DNA of 53,190 bases from Clostridiales bacterium (GTDB lineage Bacteria; Bacillota; Clostridia; Peptostreptococcales; Anaerovoracaceae), in NCBI GenBank assembly GCA_015058155.1, contig SVCW01000009.1, forward strand, positions 1 through 53,190. The letters run 5' to 3'. The notes beneath the pieces were generated by a model that saw only the letters and a program-made list of their open reading frames with translations, did no database searches and was not told where the DNA came from. The position numbers and the translations under genes are program-made. Each line of letters starts with the position of its first letter. The stretch's first letter is position 1. Of this stretch, positions 41,841-51,065 are shown in pieces.

Positions 41841-42683
41841 TCAAAGCAGTTTTCCTTTGATCTCCGCCTCTATTATCTTAACATCAATACTTCCATATTC
41901 ATTATCATATGTAACAATCAGATTCTTCCACGGCACTATCCCCATTTTCTCGTATATCTCTATCTTCCTTTTGTGTCTTGCAAGATATTCAGGATTATTA
42001 GGCATTCCACAATGTTCCCATATCCAGAAATTACCGTACCTATCCGGAACTATAAAATCCGGTATAACTCTGATTCCATCCCTTTCGATTACTTCTTCAT
42101 AACGTGAAGGAATCTTATACTCATAATATTTCTCTACGATTGTGATTTCTGATTTTGATCTGACAAAAAGGCCATGAGAGCTTCTGTGCCTCAGGTCTTC
42201 CGGTCTGTAATCACTACGATTATAATCCGCGAGTGCCCATTCTATTATTTCTTTACTGTACCTTTTATAATCAATTGGCGGTTTTCCTGCTCTCTCCACT
42301 TCGCTTCTACAATATTTCTCGTATGTATTTCTGTGTCTTGCTTTATTTATCGTTTTAATAACGTTCGCCGCCACCGGCTCTACATAACCATTAGTGTATA
42401 TTCTTTTCATTTTTTCGAGCGTTTCTATATCACGTTCGATTATCTCGACTTCGTTTACAAGGTATTCCTTTCTGACAAGTTTTGAAATCAGGTCAGGATC
42501 TTTACTAATCAGCTTTCTTTTTCTTTCACCTTTATCCCCCGAAACACTAAAAAAAAGTTCTCCCTTTTTTCGCTCTTCAATCCACAACGTTTCTTTCGGA
42601 AGTTTTGCCAGCTCATTTTTGGAGCCGGCTAACTGTTTCCTCAAAAACTCCAAATCTTTCTTGACTATTTCATTAAAATCCAT
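41841..42683 (-). CDS. PD-(D/E)XK-like hypothetical protein
   Basis: The ATG at 42683 follows GGGGGA; a longer frame upstream lacks a site. The 280-residue protein has a helical, basic first half (about 1-150, coiled-coil-like VNEVEIIERDIETLEKMKRI). The second half carries Glu179 (FVRSKSE), Asp209 (VIPDF) and Glu223 (FWIWEHCG), the order and spacing of a PD-(D/E)XK nuclease core. The usual Lys after the second acid is Cys225, so activity is uncertain. I recall similar WEHxGM proteins in Clostridia without known role. The leader of about 630 bases holds repeated ACTCCAAA motifs. Confidence 0.7.
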   Translation of the reverse strand: MDFNEIVKKDLEFLRKQLAGSKNELAKLPKETLWIEERKKGELFFSVSGDKGERKRKLISKDPDLISKLVRKEYLVNEVEIIERDIETLEKMKRIYTNGYVEPVAANVIKTINKARHRNTYEKYCRSEVERAGKPPIDYKRYSKEIIEWALADYNRSDYRPEDLRHRSSHGLFVRSKSEITIVEKYYEYKIPSRYEEVIERDGIRVIPDFIVPDRYGNFWIWEHCGMPNNPEYLARHKRKIEIYEKMGIVPWKNLIVTYDNEYGSIDVKIIEAEIKGKLL

Positions 42684-42721
42684 CTTTTCATCCCCCTTTC
42701 CTATTCTCTTTCTCACTGTAT

Positions 42722-43052
42722 TTTGGAGTACCATTACTTTACATATAAAACTCCAAATAAATGCGCCTGTTTTTCTATGTTTTAATTGGAGTTTTTTTCT
42801 CCTTTTTCTTTCACTCCAAAGCTGCGCCCCTCTCATCTTTTTAAAACGCCCATTTTCCTGATATTATTTGGATTATTACATTTTCACAAACACATAATCC
42901 AAATATTTGTTGGATTTTTCTGCACTTCTGCGAGTCACTCCAAAGTTAGTGTTGTACTATTTTGGCGCGGTGGCTCACACTCCAAATTCCGCATAATTCC
43001 TGTACCAGAAATGCTCCATATTGCCACATCTTTGCCTTAATTATTCCAAATT
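42722..43052. repeat. Cluster of ACTCCAAA motifs upstream of the nuclease-like gene
   Basis: ACTCCAAA occurs at about 42750, 42813, 42937 and 42979. Complements or close variants lie at about 42722, 42784, 42866, 42895, 42909 and 43044. ATTTGGATTA (42866-42875) and TAATCCAAAT (42895-42904) form a perfect inverted pair. No gene overlaps. From 43053 to 43279 I see nothing else. Confidence 0.65.
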
Positions 43053-43279
43053 CGATTACACACCTCCACGGCACACGTTTACTTCCATATTTTACCAGTA
43101 TTATACATCATTCCGCCTCATCATTTCAATACTTCACTCAATAATTTTCCATAAAATGTAATCTATTTGCGTAATATCATGTGTTTTAAATCTGCAGCAA
43201 TTTGATACATAATCAATTCTTTCCGCCTGTTTCACATAATAAAATTTTCTCCCTCCGGTGGCTTTTTTGTATAAAAAAA

Positions 43280-43307
43280 GCCCGTGGCACTGTGAAATGC
43301 CGCGGGC
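43280..43307 (-). terminator. Terminator after pepV
   Basis: GCCCGYGGCA pairs with TGCCRCGGGC (one weak pair) around an eight-base loop; TTTTTTT follows on the minus strand, ten bases after the pepV stop. Confidence 0.8.
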
Positions 43308-43316
43308 CTGTATGCG

Positions 43317-44750
43317 CTATTTTGTAAGTCTGTATATCGCATCGGCGAAGATTTTTGTAGTAAGAACGAGCTTATCAATTTCTATATATTCATCCTTCTG
43401 ATGCGCAAGATCCGGATCACCCGGGAAGTTTGCACCAAATGCAACGATGCCTTCGCATGCTCTTGCGTATGTCGCACCACCGATTACGAGCGGCTTGCTG
43501 TCAACGTCACCTGTGTGCTCCTTATATACATCCATAAGCGTTGAAATAAGTTCACCGTCAGCAGGCATATATATAGGAAGCATAGGGCCACCCTTCATAA
43601 GTCCGATACCATTTGCATCAAGTACCGGAGTAATTCCATCATAAACCATATCCGCTTCGAGAGTAACCGGATAACGTGTATCGATAGTGAGAGTCACTGA
43701 TTCAGAATCGAGTTCGATGAGGCCTACATTGAAAGTGAGCTTGCCTGAAACTTCATCTTCAAGACCGCATCCGATTGCTTCACCATAAAGATGGAATCCG
43801 ATATATTTATTATAAAAGGCTATAAAATCCGAAACATCGTCATTAGCAAAATCGAGTCTTCCGAGGAAATCCATCATTATCGAAATTGCATTGAGACCAT
43901 CCCAGAGGAATGCTGCGTGTGCTGCAACACCTTCTACTGTAATTTCAAGAGTCTTTCCGATACCCTTTGTATTTACCTTGTAACCTGTTTCCTTACGGTA
44001 TTCTGCCGCGAGTTCCTTGATCTTATCGTAGCTTGCCGCGTTTTCATCACGCACGATTGCACGAGCTCTGTCAGCAACAGCGTTTGAAGCAGTTCCACCT
44101 GTCAGACTTCTGAGTTCAAGACCTTTTTCCTTGCCTGCTGCAAACTTTTTTGCAAGCTTGAATCCGAGAGTACCCTTTTCGCCGTGGATAGCCGGGAACA
44201 TAGCATCCGGAGTAAAACCGAATGTCGGTTTTTCAACCTTTTCAAAATACTTTTCGATTCCGATCCAGTTAGTTTCTTCATCGAGACCGAGTATCATTCT
44301 GATCTTTTTCTTCGGAATAAAACCGGAGTCCTTAAGTGCCTTCATAGCATAGAAAGCCGCAATTACAGGACCCTTATCGTCGCCTGCTCCTCTGCCCCAG
44401 ATTTTTCCGTCTGCAACAGTGCCACTGTATGGAGGATATGTCCATCCTTCGCCTTCAGGCACAACATCAAGGTGTCCTACGATTCCCATGATTTCATCTG
44501 ATGAACCATCACCATCAAAATCGATGTGTCCACCATAGTTGTCAGCATTGAATGTAGTAAAACCTTCTTTGTGAGCAAGATTTACCATAAATTCAAATGC
44601 GTTGTGAACGTCTTCTCCAAATGGGAGGTAGCCCTTTTCAGGATGTTCCACAGGTGCACCTTCAACACTCTTGACTTTTATGAAGTCAGAAAGTGTCTGC
44701 ACAAGTTCATCCTTATATTCATCAATTAAGTTTAAGTAATCCTTCTGCAT
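43317..44750 (-). CDS. pepV: Dipeptidase PepV-like (M20 family)
   Basis: The 477-residue zinc dipeptidase splits dipeptides inside the cell. Metal and catalytic motifs are GHLDVVPEGEGW, GRGAGDDKGPVIAAFYAMKA and LGLDEETNWIGIEKYFE. The insert domain with DGLNAISIMMDF and the end YARACEGIVAFGANFPGDPD fit PepV. Its start overlaps the end of the CapA-like gene by 29 bases, so the pair is co-translated. Releasing amino acids fits the fermentation genes of the window. Confidence 0.92.
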   Translation of the reverse strand: MQKDYLNLIDEYKDELVQTLSDFIKVKSVEGAPVEHPEKGYLPFGEDVHNAFEFMVNLAHKEGFTTFNADNYGGHIDFDGDGSSDEIMGIVGHLDVVPEGEGWTYPPYSGTVADGKIWGRGAGDDKGPVIAAFYAMKALKDSGFIPKKKIRMILGLDEETNWIGIEKYFEKVEKPTFGFTPDAMFPAIHGEKGTLGFKLAKKFAAGKEKGLELRSLTGGTASNAVADRARAIVRDENAASYDKIKELAAEYRKETGYKVNTKGIGKTLEITVEGVAAHAAFLWDGLNAISIMMDFLGRLDFANDDVSDFIAFYNKYIGFHLYGEAIGCGLEDEVSGKLTFNVGLIELDSESVTLTIDTRYPVTLEADMVYDGITPVLDANGIGLMKGGPMLPIYMPADGELISTLMDVYKEHTGDVDSKPLVIGGATYARACEGIVAFGANFPGDPDLAHQKDEYIEIDKLVLTTKIFADAIYRLTK

Positions 44751-45921
44751 CGTTCAAAGCTCCTTTCGCTCGTTCGAGATGTCCTGAGTTTGCAAGCACC
44801 TCATTTGTATCCATGTTTTCATCAAGCGGAATCAGAGTGTATCTCCACTGGCCGACTTCATCACGATACTTATCTACCCATGTAGGAAGTGCTGACATAC
44901 TTGTTCCTAGTATTTCCCCGCTTGCTCTGTCGTATTCAACAGATACTGTTGCGATTGCGCCTGTTTCAGTATACTTATACTCTTCTCCGCCGAGAGTTTC
45001 ACGTCTCTGGTTTGAAATAAAGTTTCCAAGGCTGAAAAAAACAGGAACATCTTCTATGTAAACTGCTTCCTGAAGATTATGAGGGTGTGATCCGAAAATA
45101 ATATCAACATCCATCATATCAACAGTTTTTTCTGCTATTCCATACTGCCATCTGTTTGCAGAAAGCTGGTACTCTTCACCCCAGTGATAATAAAGAACTA
45201 CTATTTCAGCACCATCAGCTCTTGCCTGGTCTACAACACCTTTGATTTCCTGAAGTTCTGCATCGATGTTTTCGTAACCGAATGAATTGATTTTGCTTGC
45301 ACTTTCAGATGGTACAACAGAACCATTTATTCTTACGCTGCCATCAGGTGATGGAGTCTGATATGTATACGCTATAACAGCAATATCAACACCTTTGGCA
45401 TTTATCATTGCGTATCTAGGAAGCGATGCATCTGACACACTTCCAGTTACAGGGAATCCTGCCTCTTTAAGAATATCGATAGTTCTCATGAGGCCTTTGC
45501 CGCCTCTGTCCATCATGTGGTTGTTTGCAGTCATGGCCACATCAAATCCTGCGTCCTTGAGATTGTCCGCAAGTACTTCCGGTGAGCTGAATGCCGGATA
45601 ACCTGCATACGGAGCACCGCCAAATGTAGTTTCGACATTACAAAGTGCCACATCCGCTGCAGCAATATATGGCTCTACATACACATAATTCTCAGCAAAG
45701 CTGTATGTTCCGTCAGCTTCAAGTGCCGCCGGAATCTGTACCGAATGAATCATAATATCGCCTACACACGCAATATCAAGGTTCACAATGTCCGGTACCG
45801 GTATTTCGTTTTCTTCTTCGTTACTTCCTTCGCCTCCATGCAGAAATAGTGGGACTGCAATAAATGCTCCCACTATCACAACTGCCAGAAGCAAAAGAGC
45901 TATAAGCTTTTTTGTCTTCAT
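44722..45921 (-). CDS. CapA-family (PGA_cap) membrane-anchored protein
   Basis: The 399-residue protein is held by one N-terminal helix (about residues 6-28) and points outward. It has the metallophosphatase-like CapA fold: VNLDIACVGDIMIHSVQ, MTANNHMMDRGGKGL, YYHWGEEYQLSANRWQ and IIFGSHPHNLQ. Family members take part in poly-gamma-glutamate capsule making or act as phosphodiesterases. No capB or capC lies nearby, so a capsule role is not supported. It follows the NifU-like gene by 21 bases and overlaps pepV. Confidence 0.88.
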   Translation of the reverse strand: MKTKKLIALLLLAVVIVGAFIAVPLFLHGGEGSNEEENEIPVPDIVNLDIACVGDIMIHSVQIPAALEADGTYSFAENYVYVEPYIAAADVALCNVETTFGGAPYAGYPAFSSPEVLADNLKDAGFDVAMTANNHMMDRGGKGLMRTIDILKEAGFPVTGSVSDASLPRYAMINAKGVDIAVIAYTYQTPSPDGSVRINGSVVPSESASKINSFGYENIDAELQEIKGVVDQARADGAEIVVLYYHWGEEYQLSANRWQYGIAEKTVDMMDVDIIFGSHPHNLQEAVYIEDVPVFFSLGNFISNQRRETLGGEEYKYTETGAIATVSVEYDRASGEILGTSMSALPTWVDKYRDEVGQWRYTLIPLDENMDTNEVLANSGHLERAKGALNDAEGLLKLN

Positions 45922-45942
45922 AATATTCCTTATTAACTAGTC

Positions 45943-46167
45943 TTACTGTACTGCTTCTACGCTTGCTACTTCCGGAATTGCTTCCTTGAGAATCTTTTCT
46001 ACAACGCCCTTGATTGTCATCTGTGCGCCTGGGCATCCTGCACAGTGTCCCTGAAGTCTTACGTTTACAACGTTGTCTGCAGTAAGTTCTACGAATTCGA
46101 TATCTCCTCCGTCTCTCTGAAGGAAAGGTCTGATCTGTTCTAATACTTCCTTAATCTTCTGTTCCAT
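45943..46167 (-). CDS. NifU-like C-terminal domain protein
   Basis: The 74-residue protein is a stand-alone NifU C-terminal domain that can carry an Fe-S cluster on Cys42 and Cys45 (HCAGCPGAQMTIKGVVE). It probably hands clusters to apo-proteins. AAAGGAG precedes its ATG. It lies 25 bases after the second binding protein and 21 before the CapA-like gene. Confidence 0.92.
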   Translation of the reverse strand: MEQKIKEVLEQIRPFLQRDGGDIEFVELTADNVVNVRLQGHCAGCPGAQMTIKGVVEKILKEAIPEVASVEAVQ

Positions 46168-46192
46168 AAATAAACTCCTTTCTCTAAGTCTA

Positions 46193-47404
46193 TTATATAC
46201 CGAGATAAACTATCGTCGGCTCCATAACATATATTGTGACTGGCTCACCATTTACTATACGTTCTACAAGAATCGTTTTCATAGGGTCGCCATCTCCACC
46301 TAAAGTAATATTTCCGGATGCACCCGGATGCTGTGATGTTACACTGAGACTCTTAACAAGGAACTCAGGATCTCTTACTGTTCCGATTCTGTTAATCGAC
46401 TCAATTGCAATCATATACGCATCGTAAGCGAGAGCCGTTGCAGGTGATGGTACTGCATCCTCACCATACTTCGCCTTGAAAGCTTTTACGAAAGCTTCAC
46501 TCGTTTCATTTATACTTGTGTCAGCATCGTAATCTGCAGAAAATACTGCAAGACCTATTGCATCGCCTGCTTTTTCAACAAACGATTCTGTTGCCCACAC
46601 ATCAGTTCCGATGAAAATTGCATTAACTCCCAGTTCCTTTGCCTGTTTGAGAATTGCCGCAGCATCATCTTCCCCTGCCGGTACAAACACCGCCTTTATT
46701 CCGAGATTCCTGATTGCAAGAAGCGTTGATTCAAAATCTGTCGTTCCTCTCGAATATTCGAAAGTCCTTGCTATTGCAGAAGGATCTCCTGTCATCTGGA
46801 TAAACTTATCTTCGTATGCGCTTGAAAGTGCAGTCGCAACATCATCACTTGCAGGTCTTATAATTGCAGCCTGTGTTGCTCCGAGGTGTTCAAAAGTGAA
46901 CTTTGCGAGCGCTATACCCTGATACGAATCTACCGGAGAAACTCTGAAATAATATGAGTTGTTTGCCGTTACGAGCGGATTCGTGTTTGTTATTGCGATT
47001 GTCGGGATTTTTGCTTCTTCGACATAGTCGCCGGCTATCATCGAGTATACATTTCCGTAACTACCGAGTATTATTGTAGGTTCTTTTGATATGAGCTCCT
47101 GAATCTTCGCTTCAGCAACATATATATCAGACTCATGATCAGCATATATGAGTTCAACCGGTTTTGCAAGACATGTAGGCATGATTTCATGAGCAAGTTC
47201 GATGCCCATTTTTTCAAGCTGACCATACTCTTTGTCAGGACCTGTAAGCGGTTCGAAAACTCCTATCTTGACTGTCTCATAAGTTTCCTCGCTCTTGTCG
47301 ATGAATGTGTGGTAAAAAGCTTCATAGGTCGCACACGAGCTTAAGGAAAGAACCATAACAAGAACTACTATAAACGAAAGAAGCACTCTCGTCTTTTTTT
47401 TCAT
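46193..47404 (-). CDS. Branched-chain amino acid ABC transporter binding lipoprotein, second copy
   Basis: The 403-residue protein has a lipoprotein signal (LSSC, Cys24) and the type I periplasmic-binding fold of LivJ/LivK: VKIGVFEPLTGPDKEYGQLEK and AKIPTIAITNTNPLVTANNS. It diverges clearly from the first-copy binding protein at 51066-52304. It lies after livF in the same run, so it may give the transporter a second ligand range. Confidence 0.9.
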   Translation of the reverse strand: MKKKTRVLLSFIVVLVMVLSLSSCATYEAFYHTFIDKSEETYETVKIGVFEPLTGPDKEYGQLEKMGIELAHEIMPTCLAKPVELIYADHESDIYVAEAKIQELISKEPTIILGSYGNVYSMIAGDYVEEAKIPTIAITNTNPLVTANNSYYFRVSPVDSYQGIALAKFTFEHLGATQAAIIRPASDDVATALSSAYEDKFIQMTGDPSAIARTFEYSRGTTDFESTLLAIRNLGIKAVFVPAGEDDAAAILKQAKELGVNAIFIGTDVWATESFVEKAGDAIGLAVFSADYDADTSINETSEAFVKAFKAKYGEDAVPSPATALAYDAYMIAIESINRIGTVRDPEFLVKSLSVTSQHPGASGNITLGGDGDPMKTILVERIVNGEPVTIYVMEPTIVYLGI

Positions 47405-47409
47405 CCGTA

Positions 47410-48114
47410 TTATTCTCCTAAGTATGCCGAACGTACTCTGTCATCGTTTAAGAGTTCCTGGCCTGTGCCTGACATTGTGATAACGCCTGTTTCCATAACA
47501 TATGCAAAGTGAGAAATTTCAAGTGCTGCCTTCGCATTCTGTTCGATAAGAAGTACGTTTACGCCGGAATTGTTGATTTCCTTGATAATTGCGAAGATAT
47601 CCTTGATGATGAGTGGTGCAAGACCGAGTGACGGTTCATCGAGCATAAGAAGTTCAGGCTTTGCCATAAGCGCTCTTCCTACAGCGAGCATCTGCTGTTC
47701 GCCTCCTGAAAGAGTACCTGCGAGCTGCCATTCTCTTTCCTTCATACGAGGGAAGAGTTCGTAAACCCACTTCATATCCTTTGCGATACCATCCTTATCT
47801 TTTCTGAGATAAGCACCCATCTTGAGATTTTCTTCTACTGTAAGGTCAGGGAATACTCTTCTTCCTTCAGGGCAGAGTACAATTCCCTGCTTTACAACGT
47901 CCCTTGTCTGGAACTTTGTAATATCTGTGCCGTTGAATTCAACATGACCGTCTGTTTTATGAACAAGGCTCATGATTCCTTTAAGAGTAGTACTCTTTCC
48001 GGCACCGTTAGCACCGATGAGTGAAATAATCTGTCCATCGGCTACTTCCATATTTATACCCCTGAGAGCATGAATTCCACCATAATGCACATGTAAATTT
48101 TCAATTTTAAGCAT
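47410..48114 (-). CDS. livF: Branched-chain amino acid ABC transporter ATP-binding protein LivF
   Basis: The 234-residue ATPase has Walker A GANGAGKSTTLKGIM, signature LSGGEQQMLAVGRALM and Walker B LLMLDEPSLGLAP, all typical of LivF. It starts at the base next to the livG stop and pairs with LivG to drive LivHM. Confidence 0.95.
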   Translation of the reverse strand: MLKIENLHVHYGGIHALRGINMEVADGQIISLIGANGAGKSTTLKGIMSLVHKTDGHVEFNGTDITKFQTRDVVKQGIVLCPEGRRVFPDLTVEENLKMGAYLRKDKDGIAKDMKWVYELFPRMKEREWQLAGTLSGGEQQMLAVGRALMAKPELLMLDEPSLGLAPLIIKDIFAIIKEINNSGVNVLLIEQNAKAALEISHFAYVMETGVITMSGTGQELLNDDRVRSAYLGE

Positions 48115-48954
48115 TTAGTCATCCACCCCCAGATAAGCTTCAATAACCCTAGGGTTATTCTGAATTTCAGACGGAGTACCTTCTGCAATGAGAGTACCAT
48201 AGTCTAAAACGTAAATTCTTTCACTGATTCCCATTACGAACTGCATATGATGTTCGATTGTGAGAATTGATAAGTCGAAATCATCTCTGATCTTTGAAAC
48301 GAAATGCATGAGGTCATCTGATTCCTGCGGATTCATACCTGCTGCAGGTTCGTCAAGAAGGAGAAGTGTAGGCTTTGTAGCAAGTGCACGTGCGATTTCA
48401 AGATGTCTCTGCTTACCATAAGGAAGTGATGTTGAAACATCATCCTTATTCTTTTCAAGTCCGAGAAGTGTGAGAAGTTCCATTGTCTCTTCACGCATTC
48501 TCTTTTCTTCCTTGGCATTTATCATTAAAGTTGCAGTAGCAAGGTTAGCCTTGTAGTGCATATGCTTTGCAATAAGAACGTTTTCAAATACTGAAAGTTC
48601 CTTGAAAAGTCTGATGTTCTGGAATGTTCTTGCGATACCGCGCTTTGTAATCTTGTCAGGTGTAAGCATTACTGACTTAGTGTACTTACCTTCATTCTGA
48701 CCCTTGTACATTCCCTTCATCTTACCCTTAGGGAAATTTTCCGCGATTACTTCACCATTCATTTCTACTCTTCCGTTTGTAGGAGGGTATACGCCTGTAA
48801 TCGCATTGAATGCTGTAGTCTTGCCGGCACCATTAGGTCCGATAAGACCGATGATTTCGCCCTTGTTAACTTCAAGGTTCAAGTTGTTTAAAGCTACAAC
48901 ACCACCGAACTGCATTGTTACATCGCTTAATCTAAGTACGTTTTCCTTACTCAT
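48115..48954 (-). CDS. livG: Branched-chain amino acid ABC transporter ATP-binding protein LivG
   Basis: The 279-residue ATPase has Walker A GPNGAGKTTAFNAITGVYPP, the typical LivG signature LPYGKQRHLEIARAL and LLLLDEPAAGMNP. Residues 70-95 carry a charged insert (GKMKGMYKGQNEGKYTKS) longer than in E. coli LivG. Its start overlaps livM by eight bases. Confidence 0.95.
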   Translation of the reverse strand: MSKENVLRLSDVTMQFGGVVALNNLNLEVNKGEIIGLIGPNGAGKTTAFNAITGVYPPTNGRVEMNGEVIAENFPKGKMKGMYKGQNEGKYTKSVMLTPDKITKRGIARTFQNIRLFKELSVFENVLIAKHMHYKANLATATLMINAKEEKRMREETMELLTLLGLEKNKDDVSTSLPYGKQRHLEIARALATKPTLLLLDEPAAGMNPQESDDLMHFVSKIRDDFDLSILTIEHHMQFVMGISERIYVLDYGTLIAEGTPSEIQNNPRVIEAYLGVDD

Positions 48955-50068
48955 TTAAAGCACCTCCTTCTGCAGCTTCGGCCTTAGCCTTTTTCTTCTT
49001 GTTCTTCCCTGTGAAGAAGTTGTATATGCCATCCCATGAGAATTCCTTGTTACCCATGATACCGCGTCTCCAGAAGAGAACTACGATCATGAGGATAACT
49101 GAGAATACTACCATTCTGAATCCTGTACGCATAAGAGGAATATGGAATCCGCCGATGTAGTGTTCTACGTCGAGGAATCTGAGCCACCATTCCTTGGCTG
49201 CTGTTACGAGGAATGCTGAGATGATGCTTCCTGTCATACTTCCCATACCACCGATTACTACGATGAGAAGAATGTTATATGTCATCGCGATAGGGAATGT
49301 TGTAGGAGTAGTTGCTCCGAGGTACTGAACGAGGAGCGCTCCTGAAACGCCTGCAAAGAATGAGCTTATAATAAATGACATTCTCTTGTGCTTTGCAAGG
49401 TTGATACCCATAGCTTCTGCTGCGATTTCATCTTCTCTGATTGCCTTGAACGCTCTTCCGTATGTTGAACGTACAACGAGCATGATTATTGTTATACATA
49501 TAGCTACAACAATAAACGGTGTGAAATATGACGGTAAACCGAACACTTTTGTGAACTTAGGAATTGAGTTAAGTCCGAGTGAACCGTTTGTGATTTTGTT
49601 GAAAAGTGAACTTGCAACGAGGATACGTACGATTTCTGCAAAACCGAGTGTTGCGATAGCGAAGTAGTCACTCTTGAGTCTTAGTACAGGAATACCGATC
49701 AAGTATGCGAGGAACGCTGCAACAAGTCCGCCGAGAATCATAGCGATAAACGGTGAAAGTTCAATATTCTTGAGCCAGTCTGCTACACCATAAAGATAGT
49801 AAACGCCGGCTTTCTTTGATACCGGGATTGTAAATACTGCGAATACGTATGCTCCTACGGCCATGAATCCCGCCTGGCCAAGTGAAAAGAGACCTGTAAC
49901 ACCGTTAAGTAAGTTCATTGAGCACGCTGCGAGCGCATAGATTGCTCCGAGCTGGAGAACTGTTCTGATCATTGATGTCTTATCAGTCATGTAGTAACTG
50001 CATGCGATAAAACCTACGATTACAAGTGCAAGAGCAAGGGAGCAAAGATTCTTTGTTTTGTTAGACAT
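48947..50068 (-). CDS. livM: Branched-chain amino acid ABC transporter permease LivM
   Basis: The ATG at 50068 has AAGGTG seven bases upstream, and the longer frame overlaps livH without a site. The 373-residue protein has nine to ten membrane helices and the EAA loop EIAAEAMGINLAKHKRMSFI. FSLGQAGFMAVGAY is the usual LivM motif. A Lys-rich C-terminal tail (about 350-373) is cytoplasmic. Confidence 0.93.
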   Translation of the reverse strand: MSNKTKNLCSLALALVIVGFIACSYYMTDKTSMIRTVLQLGAIYALAACSMNLLNGVTGLFSLGQAGFMAVGAYVFAVFTIPVSKKAGVYYLYGVADWLKNIELSPFIAMILGGLVAAFLAYLIGIPVLRLKSDYFAIATLGFAEIVRILVASSLFNKITNGSLGLNSIPKFTKVFGLPSYFTPFIVVAICITIIMLVVRSTYGRAFKAIREDEIAAEAMGINLAKHKRMSFIISSFFAGVSGALLVQYLGATTPTTFPIAMTYNILLIVVIGGMGSMTGSIISAFLVTAAKEWWLRFLDVEHYIGGFHIPLMRTGFRMVVFSVILMIVVLFWRRGIMGNKEFSWDGIYNFFTGKNKKKKAKAEAAEGGALNE

Positions 50069-50072
50069 AATT

Positions 50073-50954
50073 TTACACCTTCTCTGACATCTTTTCACCG
50101 AACAGACCTGTAGGTCTGAACATAAGAACGATAACTAATATGATGAATGTAAATACATCACTGAATTCTGAGTAGCCGGCTGCCTTGATGAAAGTCTCTG
50201 AAAGACCGATTAAGAATCCTCCGACTACTGCACCAGGGATACTGCCGATACCGCCGAATACTGCGGCGATGAAACACTTGAGTCCAGGGAGTGAACCTAC
50301 GAGAGGATATACTGACGGACGTGGTGTGAAATATAAAATTGAACCAAGCGCTGCAAGGAAACATCCTATTACAAACGTGATACTGATTACATCGTTAATC
50401 TTTATACCCATGAGCTGTGCTGTTTCAAAATCCTTTGATACAGCTCTCATAGCCATTCCCACCTTAGTCTTCTTGATGATGAACATAAGAATAAATACAG
50501 CGATAATAGTGAGAATCGGTGTGATGAATGTTACGAGTGAAGTTGATACTTCACCAAATTTGATTGTCTTGTTGAGCACAGGGATTGAAGGATATGCCTT
50601 CGGAAGTGCTGAGAACAAGTATGTAGCGAAGTTCTGTAAGAAATATGATACACCAATCGCAGAGATCATGATTGACATACGAGGTGCTGTTCTGAGCGGC
50701 TTATATGCAGCCTTTTCGATGAGAACACCGAGTACGATTGTTGCAATGATTACAACGATCATTGAAAGATACCATGGCATAACACCCATTGCAAAAATCA
50801 TAAAATACGCAGACATCATGAAAACGTCTCCGTGTGCAAAGTTAATGAGTCGTAATATACCATATACCATTGTATATCCGATAGCGATCAGCGCATAAAT
50901 GCTGCCTACCGAAATACCTGCCAAACAATATGAGAGGAAGGATGTAAAATCCAT
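50073..50954 (-). CDS. livH: Branched-chain amino acid ABC transporter permease LivH
   Basis: The 293-residue permease has about eight helices, with GYTMVYGILRLINFAHGDVF near the N-terminus and the EAA loop FETAQLMGIKINDVISITFV. It ends four bases before livM. A GC-rich hairpin precedes it, so its expression is probably lower than that of the first binding protein. Confidence 0.94.
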   Translation of the reverse strand: MDFTSFLSYCLAGISVGSIYALIAIGYTMVYGILRLINFAHGDVFMMSAYFMIFAMGVMPWYLSMIVVIIATIVLGVLIEKAAYKPLRTAPRMSIMISAIGVSYFLQNFATYLFSALPKAYPSIPVLNKTIKFGEVSTSLVTFITPILTIIAVFILMFIIKKTKVGMAMRAVSKDFETAQLMGIKINDVISITFVIGCFLAALGSILYFTPRPSVYPLVGSLPGLKCFIAAVFGGIGSIPGAVVGGFLIGLSETFIKAAGYSEFSDVFTFIILVIVLMFRPTGLFGEKMSEKV

Positions 50955-50996
50955 AATTAAACCTCCAAAGTAAACTTATTCCTATAATTAAAAGAT

Positions 50997-51024
50997 TGCG
51001 GGGAGGCTATACTGCCTCCCCGCA
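50997..51024 (-). terminator. Hairpin between the binding protein gene and livH
   Basis: TGCGGGGAGGC and GCCTCCCCGCA form an 11-bp stem with a six-base loop; the minus strand continues AATCTTTTAATT. As a leaky terminator it would give more binding protein than permease, a usual arrangement in ABC operons. Confidence 0.7.
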
Positions 51025-51065
51025 GCTAAAAAATTCAAGTCAATATATAAATTGATCTATAATTC

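Noticed and set aside
44722-45921. Poly-gamma-glutamate capsule locus
   Set aside because: capB and capC partners are missing; CapA-like proteins also occur alone.
50185-50898. 237-codon plus-strand frame opposite livH
   Set aside because: It is the antisense shadow of a clear membrane permease gene, with no start signal.
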